Position numbers and translations under genes: made by a program. From the NCBI RefSeq assembly GCF_030409305.1, contig NZ_JAUFPQ010000016.1, positions 124,001 to 188,000 on the forward strand: a DNA stretch of 64,000 nt, read 5' to 3'. Below are positions 15,797 through 25,100 of the stretch, in pieces. The number at the start of each line of letters is the position of its first letter. Within the stretch, counting starts at the first letter, position 1. The DNA comes from Halomonas maura (GTDB lineage: Bacteria > Pseudomonadota > Gammaproteobacteria > Pseudomonadales > Halomonadaceae). Under the pieces are notes generated by a model that had not been told where the DNA came from, did no database searches, and saw only the letters and a list, made by a program, of their open reading frames with translations.

Positions 15797-17707
15797 ATGA
15801 CACGCGCGCATACGAAGCCGTCATCGACCAGGATCGGGAGGCGCCTCGTCAGGGGCGTGGCCGCCGGTGCCACCCTGGCCCTGTTACCCCTCGCCTCGGC
15901 CGTGGCGCAATCCTTGCCCGCCGGGTTGATGTCGCCGGGGGCCGCCGACCTCCAGCAGGTGGTGCAACGGGCCATTTCCACCAATCCGGAGGTCCAGGCC
16001 GCCTGGCGGGCCTTCCAGGCCTCGGGGCATGATGCCCGCGCGGCCTGGGGCAATTACCTGCCGAGTGCCGACGTCAACGCCGGGGTGGGCATCGAGGACC
16101 GCGAGAACGATGGGCGGGGCAGCTACGATACCGATTACGCCGAGCTGGCCTTGACCCAGATGCTCTACGACGGCTTCGCCACCCGCAGCGAGGTCGAGCG
16201 CCTCGACCGCGCGGAACTGGTGCGCTACTACGAGCTGCTCGGCGCCAGCGAGGGGGTGGCCCTGGAGGCCGCCCGGGCCTATCTCGATGTGCAGCGCTAC
16301 CGTGAGCTGGTGCGCCTCGCCCAGGACAACTATCGCAAGCACCTGGAGGTCTTCAACCAGATCGAGCAGCGGGTGGCGTCCGGGGCCGGTCGCCGGGTCG
16401 ACCTGGAGCAGATCAGCGGCCGCCTGGCCCTGGCCGAGTCCAACCTGATGACCGAGGCGTCCAACCTGCATGACGTGACCGCCCGCTATCAGCGCATCGT
16501 CGGCGATCTGCCGGCGGCGAGCCTGGCGCCGGCACCGACCTTCGACGACCGGCTACCCACCGATGTCTCCCAGGCCCTCGACCTGGCCTTCCAGGGCAAC
16601 CCGCAATTCCACGCCGCCATCGAGAACATCGCCGCCTCCCGGGCGCAGCGAAGCGGCACCCGCTCCGACTTCCAGCCCCGGCTCGACCTGGTGGGGCGCA
16701 CCGGCACCTACCAGGACGGCGACAGCACCAGCCTGTTGACGCCGGACGAGCGGCAGGACCGCCACAGCATCGAGCTGGTCGCCAGCATGAACCTGTACCG
16801 TGGTGGCAGCGACCTGGCGGCGTTCCGTGCCGCCAGCGACCGGGTCGAGCAGGCCATCCACCTGCGCGAGAAGGCCTGCGTGGACGTGCGCCAGACCACC
16901 CAGATCGCCTACAACGATACCCGGCGATTGCGCGAGCAGCTGGCCTACCTCAACCAGCATCGCCAGTCCACCGACCGGGTACGCGGCGCCTACCAGCAGC
17001 AGTTCGATATCGGCCAGCGCAGCCTGCTCGATGTGCTCGACACCGAGAACGAGTTCTTCGAGGCCAGCCGGGCCCACGTCAACGCCCAGTATGACGTGGC
17101 CCTGGCCGATGCCCGCACCCTGGCCGCGATGGGCCAGCTGATGCAGGCCTTGGAGGTCCGCCGCGACGATGTGCCCAGCCTGTCGGAGCTCGGCAGCGAG
17201 GGCGTCCGTCTCGACCCCGAGACGGTGTGTCCGGCCCCGGGGCCCAGTGGCTATACCCTGGCGGACTTCACCGACGGCATCACCCCGACCGCGACCCGGG
17301 CACCGGACCTGACCCTCTCCGCCGATGCCCTGTTCGAGATCAACAGCGCCGAGTTGAGCCTCGAGGCTCGCGAGGAGCTGCGCTCGCTCGCCGCGCGGAT
17401 TCGCGGGCGCAACGACCTGGCGCGCGTCTACATCGCCGGCCATGCCGATATCACCGGGTCCGATGCCATCAACGAGCCGTTGTCGCGGCGGCGTGCCGAG
17501 AGCGTGGGGGCGTATCTGGTGGACCAGGGTGTCGCCGCCGGCTTGATCGAGACCGAAGGGTTCGGCTCGCGTCGTCCGGTGGCCACCAATGCCACCGCCG
17601 AGGGACGGCGTCAGAACCGCCGGGTGGAGGTCACCCTGGAGCGGATCGGGGAAGACCTCGAGCTGGGCCAGCGTGAGTCCGGCTTCCAGGGGCGCGTCAC
17701 GGGATGA
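15797..17707 (+). CDS. TolC-family outer-membrane secretion channel fused to a C-terminal OmpA domain (LapE-like)
   Basis: The 636-residue protein has a signal peptide (basic RIGRRLVRG, hydrophobic core, AVAQS cleavage site near 37). Residues about 50-470 are a TolC-like duplicated coiled-coil and beta-barrel region ('DLQQVVQRAISTNPEVQAAWRAF', 'LDVQRYRELVRLAQDNYRKHLEVFNQIEQRVASGAG', 'IGQRSLLDVLDTENEFFEA'). Residues 505-630 are an OmpA-type peptidoglycan-binding domain ('ALFEINSAELSLEAREEL', 'YIAGHADITGS', 'LSRRRAESVGAYL', 'RRQNRRVEVTLE'). It is the outer-membrane conduit of the type I system that exports the adhesin encoded downstream. The OmpA fusion should tether the channel to the cell wall; this architecture is longer than classical TolC/LapE. 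The ATG at 15797 follows AAGGGA. Confidence 0.88.
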   Translation: MTRAHTKPSSTRIGRRLVRGVAAGATLALLPLASAVAQSLPAGLMSPGAADLQQVVQRAISTNPEVQAAWRAFQASGHDARAAWGNYLPSADVNAGVGIEDRENDGRGSYDTDYAELALTQMLYDGFATRSEVERLDRAELVRYYELLGASEGVALEAARAYLDVQRYRELVRLAQDNYRKHLEVFNQIEQRVASGAGRRVDLEQISGRLALAESNLMTEASNLHDVTARYQRIVGDLPAASLAPAPTFDDRLPTDVSQALDLAFQGNPQFHAAIENIAASRAQRSGTRSDFQPRLDLVGRTGTYQDGDSTSLLTPDERQDRHSIELVASMNLYRGGSDLAAFRAASDRVEQAIHLREKACVDVRQTTQIAYNDTRRLREQLAYLNQHRQSTDRVRGAYQQQFDIGQRSLLDVLDTENEFFEASRAHVNAQYDVALADARTLAAMGQLMQALEVRRDDVPSLSELGSEGVRLDPETVCPAPGPSGYTLADFTDGITPTATRAPDLTLSADALFEINSAELSLEAREELRSLAARIRGRNDLARVYIAGHADITGSDAINEPLSRRRAESVGAYLVDQGVAAGLIETEGFGSRRPVATNATAEGRRQNRRVEVTLERIGEDLELGQRESGFQGRVTG

Positions 17708-17761
17708 TGCCTGGCCGGGGGCGTCGGCCCCCGGTACCCGTGACACTGACCGAGTGCAGAG

Positions 17762-19939
17762 GTGTCCGTGACACAACAGGAAACCCTGGAAGAGGGGGCC
17801 GGCGCCAGTTCGGCGGTGCGGGACGAACTGCTGGCGTGCCTGCAGACCCTCGCCCTCGTCCATGACCATGATGCCAGCGCGGAGGCGCTGACCGCTGGCC
17901 TGCCCCTGGAGGCCGGGCGGCTCACCCCGGGGGTCTTCCCCCGGGCGGCGGCCCGTGCCGGCATGTCGGCGCGGATCGTCAAGTCCCGCCTGGTGCAACT
18001 GAACCCTGCGCTGTTCCCGGCCGTGCTGCTGCTCGAGCCCGGGCGGGCCTGCGTGCTGGTGGCCCTCGACCTGAAATCCCGCCGCGCCCGGGTGATCTTT
18101 CCCGAGCTCGGCGAGGCCGAGACCGAGGTCGATCTCGATGGCCTGCAGCACAGCTACAGTGGCCAGGCCATCTACGTGCGACCGCGCTTTCGCTTCGATG
18201 CGCGAGGTCCGCAGGTCCGGCACCCGTCGTCAGGGCACTGGTTCTGGGGCGTGATGCGCGAGAACCGTCGGTTGTATCGGGACGTGATCGCCGGCTCCGT
18301 GGTCATCAACCTGTTCGCCGTCGCCATGCCGTTGTTCGTGCTCAACGTCTACGACCGGGTGGTGCCCAACCATGCCACCGAGACGCTGTGGGTGCTGGCG
18401 GTGGGCATCTTCGTGGTGCTGTGCTTCGACCTGGCCCTGCGCCTGATGCGCAATGCCTTCGTCGACCTGGCGGCGAGCCGCGCCGACGTCAAGCTGTCCT
18501 CGGCGATCATGTCCCGGGTGCTGGGACTGCGCATGGCGGCACGTCCCGCCTCCACCGGCTCCTTCGTGGCGACGCTGCAGTCCTTCGAAGCGGTGCGCGC
18601 CTTCATCGGCTCCGCCACGGTGGTCGGCTTGGTCGACCTGCCCTTCGTGCTGCTGTTCGCCGGCATCATCGCGATGATCGGGCCACCGCTGGTGCTCCCG
18701 GTGCTGGGCGGCATCGCCTTCGTGCTGCTCTACGCCCTGGCGGCACAGGGCAAGCTGCACGAGCTGTCCGAGACCACCTGGCGAGTGAGTGCCCAGCGCA
18801 ATGCCACCCTGGTGGAGTCGGTCTCCCAGCTCGAGACCGTCAAGGCGCTGCGCGGCGAGAGCCGCATCCAGGGCACCTGGGAGCGGGCCTCGGCCTTTCT
18901 CTCGCGCACCGCGGCACAGCTGAGGCTGGTGAGCTCCTCGGTGTCCAGTGTGGCGCTGTGGACCCAGCATAGTGTGGCGGTGGTGGTGATCCTCATCGGG
19001 GTCTACCTGATCATCGATGGCCAGCTGACACAGGGCGGGCTGATCGCCGCCTACCTGCTCTCTTCCCGGGCCATGGCCCCGGTGAGCCAGGCGGCGACCC
19101 TGCTGGCGCAGTACCATCAGTCGGCCACGGCCCTGCAGTCGCTGGAGGGGGTGATGCAGCTGCCGGTCGAGCGCCCGGAGGGGCAGCGCTTCATCGATCG
19201 TCCGGTGATCCGGGGCGATATTCGCTTCGACAAGGTGAGCTTTCGCTATCCCGACGAGGAGCAGGATGCCCTGCGTGACGTATCGCTGCGCATCGAGCCG
19301 GGCGAGAAGGTGGCGTTGCTGGGACGCGTCGGCTGCGGCAAGACCACCCTCAACAAGCTCGTCCTGAATCTTTACGCGCCGTCCAGCGGGGCGGTGAGGC
19401 TCGACGACGTGGACATTCGCCAGTTCGATCCGCTTCAGCTGCGCCGCCATGTCGGCTATGTGCCCCAGGACGTGAGCCTGTTTTGCGGTAGCCTGCGCGA
19501 CAATATCGTCGCCGGCGGGGGCAGCGATGGCGTCGAGGACGAGGCGCTGTTGCGTGCCATCGAGCTCAGTGGCCTCGAGGACCTGGTGAATGGCCATCCC
19601 CGGGGCGTCGACCTGAACGTCGGCGAGCGGGGGCAGCGGCTCTCGGGCGGGCAGCGCCAGGCCGTGGCCATCGCCCGGGCGCTGGTCCATGACCCCCAGG
19701 TGCTGCTGCTCGACGAGCCGTCGAGCTCCATGGACCATTCCACCGAGGAGGCGTTCAAGGCCAGGCTCAAGCGCTATGCCCAGGGCAAGACCCTGGTGGT
19801 CGTGACCCACCGCACCTCGCTGCTGTCGCTGGTCGATCGCATCGTCGTCATCGACGCCGGCAAGGTCGTGGCCGACGGGCCCCGCGACAAGGTGGTGGAA
19901 GCCCTGCGCAAGGGCCAGATCGGGAGGGCCGGCGGATGA
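17762..19939 (+). CDS. type I secretion ABC exporter (LapB-like) with inactive C39-like domain
   Basis: The 725-residue protein has an N-terminal C39-peptidase-like domain (about 20-140) that lacks the catalytic Cys, as in LapB/HlyB-type exporters that bind but do not cleave substrates. An ABC transmembrane domain follows (about 160-440, several hydrophobic helices). The nucleotide-binding domain has Walker A GRVGCGKTT, signature LSGGQRQ, Walker B VLLLDEPSS and an H-loop 'VVVTHRTS'. It energises export of the RTX adhesin from cytoplasm to exterior. The start is a GTG at 17762 (another GTG six bases on is possible; the ribosome-binding site does not decide). The stop overlaps the adaptor gene by four bases. 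Confidence 0.9.
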   Translation: MSVTQQETLEEGAGASSAVRDELLACLQTLALVHDHDASAEALTAGLPLEAGRLTPGVFPRAAARAGMSARIVKSRLVQLNPALFPAVLLLEPGRACVLVALDLKSRRARVIFPELGEAETEVDLDGLQHSYSGQAIYVRPRFRFDARGPQVRHPSSGHWFWGVMRENRRLYRDVIAGSVVINLFAVAMPLFVLNVYDRVVPNHATETLWVLAVGIFVVLCFDLALRLMRNAFVDLAASRADVKLSSAIMSRVLGLRMAARPASTGSFVATLQSFEAVRAFIGSATVVGLVDLPFVLLFAGIIAMIGPPLVLPVLGGIAFVLLYALAAQGKLHELSETTWRVSAQRNATLVESVSQLETVKALRGESRIQGTWERASAFLSRTAAQLRLVSSSVSSVALWTQHSVAVVVILIGVYLIIDGQLTQGGLIAAYLLSSRAMAPVSQAATLLAQYHQSATALQSLEGVMQLPVERPEGQRFIDRPVIRGDIRFDKVSFRYPDEEQDALRDVSLRIEPGEKVALLGRVGCGKTTLNKLVLNLYAPSSGAVRLDDVDIRQFDPLQLRRHVGYVPQDVSLFCGSLRDNIVAGGGSDGVEDEALLRAIELSGLEDLVNGHPRGVDLNVGERGQRLSGGQRQAVAIARALVHDPQVLLLDEPSSSMDHSTEEAFKARLKRYAQGKTLVVVTHRTSLLSLVDRIVVIDAGKVVADGPRDKVVEALRKGQIGRAGG

Positions 19940-21363
19940 GCTCCTCACGTCGAGGTGCGGAGCAGCAGGGGTTCGAGGCCATCGGTCGGTTCTCCGAAAC
20001 CGGCGGCCGTGCCTTCCGTCCGCTCATCGATCGTCTCTTCGCCCGCCGCGTGACGGCGGCCCATCTCGACCGCGACTGGGCGAGCGACGCCGACTGGGCG
20101 CGGCTGCAGCAGGATCCGCTGCGGGCCAGGGCCTTGCTCTATGGGGTGCTGCTGGCGGTGGTGGCCCTGATCGCCTGGTCGGCCTTCGCCGCCATCGACG
20201 AGGTGACCCGCGGGGTCGGGCGAGTGATTCCCTCGAGCCAGCTGCAGAAGGTGCAGTCCTTCGATGGCGGGGTGGTACAGGAGATCCTGGTCGAGGAGGG
20301 CGACCGGGTGGCGGCGGGGCAGCGGCTGATGCGCATCGACCCGACGCGCTTCCTGGCCACCTTCCGGGAGAATCGTGCCAAGGCCCAGGCCCTGGAGGTG
20401 CGTGCCGAACGCCTGAGGGCGCTGGTCTCGGCCTCCGACTTCACGCCCTCCGCCACGCTGCGCGAGGAGGCTCCCGGTCTCGTGGCCCGGGAGCGGGAAC
20501 TCTACCAGAGCAGTCTCGAGGCGCTGGCGGAGCAGCAGAGCATCCTCGAGGAGCGCCTGGCGCAGCGGCGCGCCGAACTGGACGAGGCCCGGTCACGACG
20601 GGATACCGCGTCACGAGAGCTCGGCATGGCCAGCCAGGAGCTGAACCTGACCCGGCCGCTGCTGGAGAGCGGGGCGGTCTCCGAGGTCGAGGTGCTGCGG
20701 CTGCAGCGCGAGGTCTCCAAGGCCAGCGGCGAACGCAACCAGGCGGCGGCCCAGGTGGAGCGCCTGCAGGCCGCCATCGAGGAGGCTCAGGCGCAACGCC
20801 GCGAGGTGACCCTGGAAGCCCGCAACGAATGGCGCAATGAACTCTCCCGGACGCTCGGCGACCTGGCGGCGCTGGATGAGTCGAGTACCGGCCTACAGGA
20901 CCGGGTGCGGCTGGCCGAGATCCGTTCGCCGGTCGACGGGGTCGTGCAGCGCCTGGGCATCACCACTCTCGGCGGGGTGGTGCAGCCCGGCCAGGAGGTG
21001 GTCGATATCGTGCCCAGCGACGATGCCCTGCTGGTGGAGGCACGCATCGCCCCGCAGGACATCGCCTTCCTGCGCCCGGGGCAGCCGGCGACCATCAAGC
21101 TCACCGCCTACGATTTCGCCATCTACGGGGGGCTCGAGGCCGAGCTGGACCATATCAGCGCCGACACCATCACCGACGACGAGGGCAATACCTTCTACCT
21201 GGTCCGGGTTCGCACCCGGGAGGGTGGCAACGCGCACGAGGCACTGGACGTGATTCCCGGGATGACCGCTGAGGTGGATATCCTCACCGGCAAGCGCACC
21301 GTGATGCAGTACCTCCTCAAGCCGGTCCTGCGGGCCTGGGACAATGCCATGGGAGAGCGATGA
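19936..21363 (+). CDS. type I secretion membrane-fusion protein (HlyD/LapC family)
   Basis: The 475-residue protein has a cytoplasmic N-terminus (1-70), one transmembrane helix (about 72-92, 'ALLYGVLLAVVALIAWSAFAAI'), a biotinyl-lipoyl-like half motif ('VQSFDGGVVQEILVEEGDRVAAGQRLMRID'), a long coiled coil (about 150-310) and the C-terminal HlyD signature ('LAEIRSPVDGVVQRLGITTLGGVVQPGQEVVDIVP', 'IAPQDIAFLRPGQPATIKLTAYDFAIYGGLEAELDHISADT', 'VIPGMTAEVDILTGKRTVMQYLLKP'). It bridges the ABC exporter and the TolC-like channel across the periplasm. ATGA overlap with the exporter and overlap with the regulator gene downstream place it inside one operon. Confidence 0.93.
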   Translation: MSSSRRGAEQQGFEAIGRFSETGGRAFRPLIDRLFARRVTAAHLDRDWASDADWARLQQDPLRARALLYGVLLAVVALIAWSAFAAIDEVTRGVGRVIPSSQLQKVQSFDGGVVQEILVEEGDRVAAGQRLMRIDPTRFLATFRENRAKAQALEVRAERLRALVSASDFTPSATLREEAPGLVARERELYQSSLEALAEQQSILEERLAQRRAELDEARSRRDTASRELGMASQELNLTRPLLESGAVSEVEVLRLQREVSKASGERNQAAAQVERLQAAIEEAQAQRREVTLEARNEWRNELSRTLGDLAALDESSTGLQDRVRLAEIRSPVDGVVQRLGITTLGGVVQPGQEVVDIVPSDDALLVEARIAPQDIAFLRPGQPATIKLTAYDFAIYGGLEAELDHISADTITDDEGNTFYLVRVRTREGGNAHEALDVIPGMTAEVDILTGKRTVMQYLLKPVLRAWDNAMGER

Positions 21364-21974
21364 TGGCGCAGTTGTTCGTGTGTCAGGGGCACGATGTGAT
21401 ACCTCGTTGGCGTGAGGCCTTCGCCGAGGCTCGGCTGGTCACCCCCGAGCAGGCGCGGGCCCAGGCCGGCGCCGGCGATCGGGTCTGGGTGACCAGCGAC
21501 CTGGACCGGTGGTCGGGGCTCGTGTCCAACCTCAGTCGACGTGGCGCCATCCTCAGCGTGCTGAGCTATGCGCCGAACTCCCTCGAGGCCTTCCAGGCGC
21601 TGGGGGCCGGCGCCCGCGGCTACGCCCATGTCTTATCGCCACCCGAGCTGTTGCGTCAGGTGGAGATGGTGGTCACCCACCAGGGCATCTGGGTCTGGCC
21701 GGAACTGCTCGCCCAGGTGGTGGGCGGTGCCTTCCGCACCCTGGGCGGCGAGGCCATGCTGCAGAAGGAAACCCTGGCGTGCCTGACCGAGCGCGAGCAG
21801 GCCGTGGCCCTGGCCGTGGCCGAGGGGCTCAGCAACAAGGCCGTGGCCAATCGCCTGGCGATCACCGAACGAACGGTCAAGGCGCACCTGGGCGCCGTGT
21901 TCCGCAAGCTCGGCGTGCGTGATCGCATGCAGTTGATTCTCAAGCTCTCCCACCAGGAGCAGGATGCGCTCTGA
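21360..21974 (+). CDS. LuxR-type regulator with degenerate receiver-like N-terminus
   Basis: This 204-residue protein has a LuxR/NarL helix-turn-helix at about 136-200 ('LTEREQAVALAVAEGLSNKAVANRLAITERTVKAHLGAVFRKLGVRDRMQLIL'). The N-terminal 120 residues are laid out like a response-regulator receiver ('RGAILSVLSYAPNSLEAFQALGAGARGYAHVLSPPELLRQVEMVVTHQGIWVWPELL'), but the usual acidic pocket near the N-terminus and the phospho-acceptor Asp are not evident. It is probably not controlled by phosphorylation. It overlaps the HlyD-like gene by four bases and ends 158 bases before the adhesin gene. It therefore likely controls the adhesin and/or the export operon, an inference from position. Confidence 0.85.
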   Translation: MMAQLFVCQGHDVIPRWREAFAEARLVTPEQARAQAGAGDRVWVTSDLDRWSGLVSNLSRRGAILSVLSYAPNSLEAFQALGAGARGYAHVLSPPELLRQVEMVVTHQGIWVWPELLAQVVGGAFRTLGGEAMLQKETLACLTEREQAVALAVAEGLSNKAVANRLAITERTVKAHLGAVFRKLGVRDRMQLILKLSHQEQDAL

Positions 21975-22132
21975 GCGATATCCCCGTGGGCCTGATATCC
22001 CGGGCCATGTTACATCTTGTTACCCTGTCCATCGGTCCAATACCGATGCCTGCCTTCGTCACCTAACTTGAAGGTATGAGGGCGAGTGGTGCCGCCTCGC
22101 GCCTCGACTGGTGATCATCAGGAGAGCATGAC
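21975..22132 (+). promoter_or_regulatory. regulatory region of the adhesin gene
   Basis: Two direct repeats TGTTAC (22008-22013 and 22018-22023) lie 10 bases apart, one helical turn. The same hexamer in reverse orientation occurs in the operator-like repeat at 15604-15620. This makes them candidate sites for the LuxR-type regulator encoded immediately upstream. The ribosome-binding site AGGAGA lies just before the adhesin ATG. No clear -35/-10 pair could be chosen. Confidence 0.35.
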
Positions 22133-25100
22133 ATGACCATCGCAACCGTTCTATCCATCTCCGGTCAGGCCTGGGCGCGTGATACCGACGGCCAGCTGCG
22201 TGAACTCAGCGTCGGCGACCGCCTGCAGGAAGGCGAGACCCTCGTCACCTCGGACACGGGCCGGGTGGTGCTCGATCTCGGCGACAACCTCGGGCCGACG
22301 ACGATCGGGGAGGGCCGGGAGGTCGTCATGACGCCGGAGCTCGCCACCGATGCGCCGGTCGAGGCGGCCGAGGCCAGTGCCCAGGATGCGGACCTCGCGG
22401 CCCTGCTGACGGCCATCGAAGAGGGCCGGGGGGACCTGCTCGGGGATCTGGACGCGACCGCGGCCGGGGCCGATGCCGGCGGTGGCGGCGATGGGGGGCA
22501 CAGTTTCGTGCGCCTGGCACGGATCAGCGAGAGCGTCGACCCGTTGGCCTTCGACTTCGCCGCCAAGGCCCCGGAGGGGCCCGACGAGGTCCGGCTCGAG
22601 GGCGGCGCCGTGGCGGCGGAAGACGGCGATGATGAGCCGGTGGTGGGTGCCGAGGACCCCGAGGGCGACGCGCCGGAGACGCAAGACGGCGATGATGTGC
22701 CGACGGTGGCCACCGCCGACCTCGACGGGGACGGCGACGTGGTCTGGGAGTCCGCGCTGCCCGAGGGCAGCGGCGGTGGCACCACCACCACCGGCGGCAG
22801 CCTGCAGATCGACACCGGCGACGACCCGCTGGCGCTGATCGAGGTGCAGGACGCCGGCGGCACCTGGATCGCCATCACCGCCGACGCCACCACCGTGCAG
22901 GGCGCCTACGGCACCCTGACGGTGAACACCGACGGCAGCTGGCACTATACGCTGGACGCCAACACCCTGGACCATGACGGCACCGACCTGACGGGCGGCG
23001 CCGACCAGCTGCAGGAGCCGTTCGCGGTGCGCGTCACCGACGACGACGGCGACGTCTCGCCGGAGGCGACGCTGGTCATCGACGTCAACGACGACGGCCC
23101 GGCGGCGGCAGACGACGGCGTCGCCGGCGAGGTGGCCGAGGAGGGCAGCGTCGAGATCGACGTCTTCGCCAACGACGGCGCCGGGGCCGACGGCGTGGAC
23201 CTGGCGACCGGCATCGCCGTGGCCAGCGGGCCGAGCCTGGGCAGCGTGGTCTACAACGGCGACGGCACCTTCACCTACACCGCCGATGCCGGCGCCGAGG
23301 GCGCGGACAGCTTCACCTATACCCTGATCGACCGCGAGGGTGACACCGCCACGGCCACGGTCACCCTGAGCATCGCCGAGGATTCGACGCCGACGGTGGC
23401 CACCGCCGACCTCGACGGGGACGGCGACGTGGTCTGGGAGTCCGCGCTGCCCGAGGGCAGCGGCGGTGGCACCAGCACCACCGGCGGCAGCCTGCAGATC
23501 GACACCGGCGACGACCCGCTGGCGCTGATCGAGGTGCAGGACGCCGGCGGCACCTGGATTGCCATCACCGCCGACGCCACCACCGTGCAGGGCGCCTACG
23601 GCACCCTGACGGTGAACACCGACGGCAGCTGGCACTATACGCTGGACGCCAACACCCTGGATCATGACGGCACCGACCTGACGGGCGGCGCCGACCAGCT
23701 GCAGGAGCCGTTCGCGGTGCGCGTCACCGACGACGACGGCGACGTCTCGCCGGAGGCGACCCTGGTCATCGACGTCAACGACGACGGCCCGGCGGCGGCG
23801 GACGACGGCGTCGCCGGCGAGGTGGCCGAGGAGGGCAGCGTCGAGATCGACGTCTTCGCCAACGACGGCGCCGGGGCCGACGGCGTGGACCTGGCGACCG
23901 GCATCGCCGTGGCCAGCGGGCCGAGCCTGGGCAGCGTGGTCTACAACGGCGACGGCACCTTCACCTACACCGCCGATGCCGGCGCCGAGGGCGCGGACAG
24001 CTTCACCTATACCCTGATGGACCGCGAGGGCGACACCGCCACGGCCACGGTCACCCTGAGCATCGCTGAGGATTCGACGCCGACGGTGGCCACCGCCGAC
24101 CTCGACGGGGACGGCGACGTGGTCTGGGAGTCCGCGCTGCCCGAGGGCAGCGGCGGTGGCAACAGCACCACCGGCGGCAGCCTGCAGATCGACACCGGCG
24201 ACGACCCGCTGGCGCTGATCGAGGTGCAGGACGCCGGCGGCACCTGGATCGCCATCACCGCCGACGCCACCACCGTGCAGGGCGCCTACGGCACGCTGAC
24301 GGTGAACACCGACGGCAGCTGGCACTATACGCTGGACGCCAACACCCTGGATCATGACGGCACCGACCTGACGGGCGGCGCCGACCAGCTGCAGGAGCCG
24401 TTCGCGGTGCGCGTCACCGACGACGACGGCGACGTCTCGCCGGAGGCGACCCTGGTCATCGACGTCAACGACGACGGCCCGAGCATCACGGCCGGCGTAT
24501 CCGATGGCGACGGCGTGACCCTCAACACCCAGGATGCCGAGCTCACCGACACCGCCACGGCCAGCTTCGCCGCGGCCTTCACGGTGGCCGACAGCGCCCA
24601 TGGCGCCGACGGCGCCGGTGCGACCAGCTGGAGTTATGCCCTCGACCTGGCGGCGCCCGACGGCAGCGACGCGGGGCTGACCAGCGGTGGCCAGACGGTC
24701 CATCTCTATCTGGTCGGCGGCGAGGTCATGGGCTCCACGGCGGCCAGCGCCGGGGCGGTTACCGAGGCCAACACCGTGTTCAGCCTGGCGGTGGACGGTG
24801 ACGGCAACGTGACCCTGACCCAGCTGGCGGCGCTCGACCACGCCACCGCCGATAGCGGCGATTACGCCGGTGACCAGCAGGGGCTCGGCACCGGGCTGGT
24901 GACCCTGGTGGGCACGGTGACCATCACCGACAGCGAGGGGGACTCGGCCAGCGACAGCCAGACGCTGGACCTGGGCGGCAACCTCCTGTTCGATGATGCC
25001 GGCCCCGCGGTAGTGCCGACCGCGGACTATACCGCCCCGACGCTGACCCTGGACGAATCGCCGCAGTCGGCGGACGGCCTCGCCAGTATCAGCGGCGACT

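Noticed and set aside
18230..19948. A 572-codon open frame antisense to the ABC exporter
   Set aside because: It is Gln/His/Gly-rich with no domain, and the exporter motifs on the plus strand are complete.
22701..24480. Tandem repeats considered as a CRISPR array
   Set aside because: The repeats are 690 bases long, in frame and protein-coding; no short repeat-spacer pattern exists.
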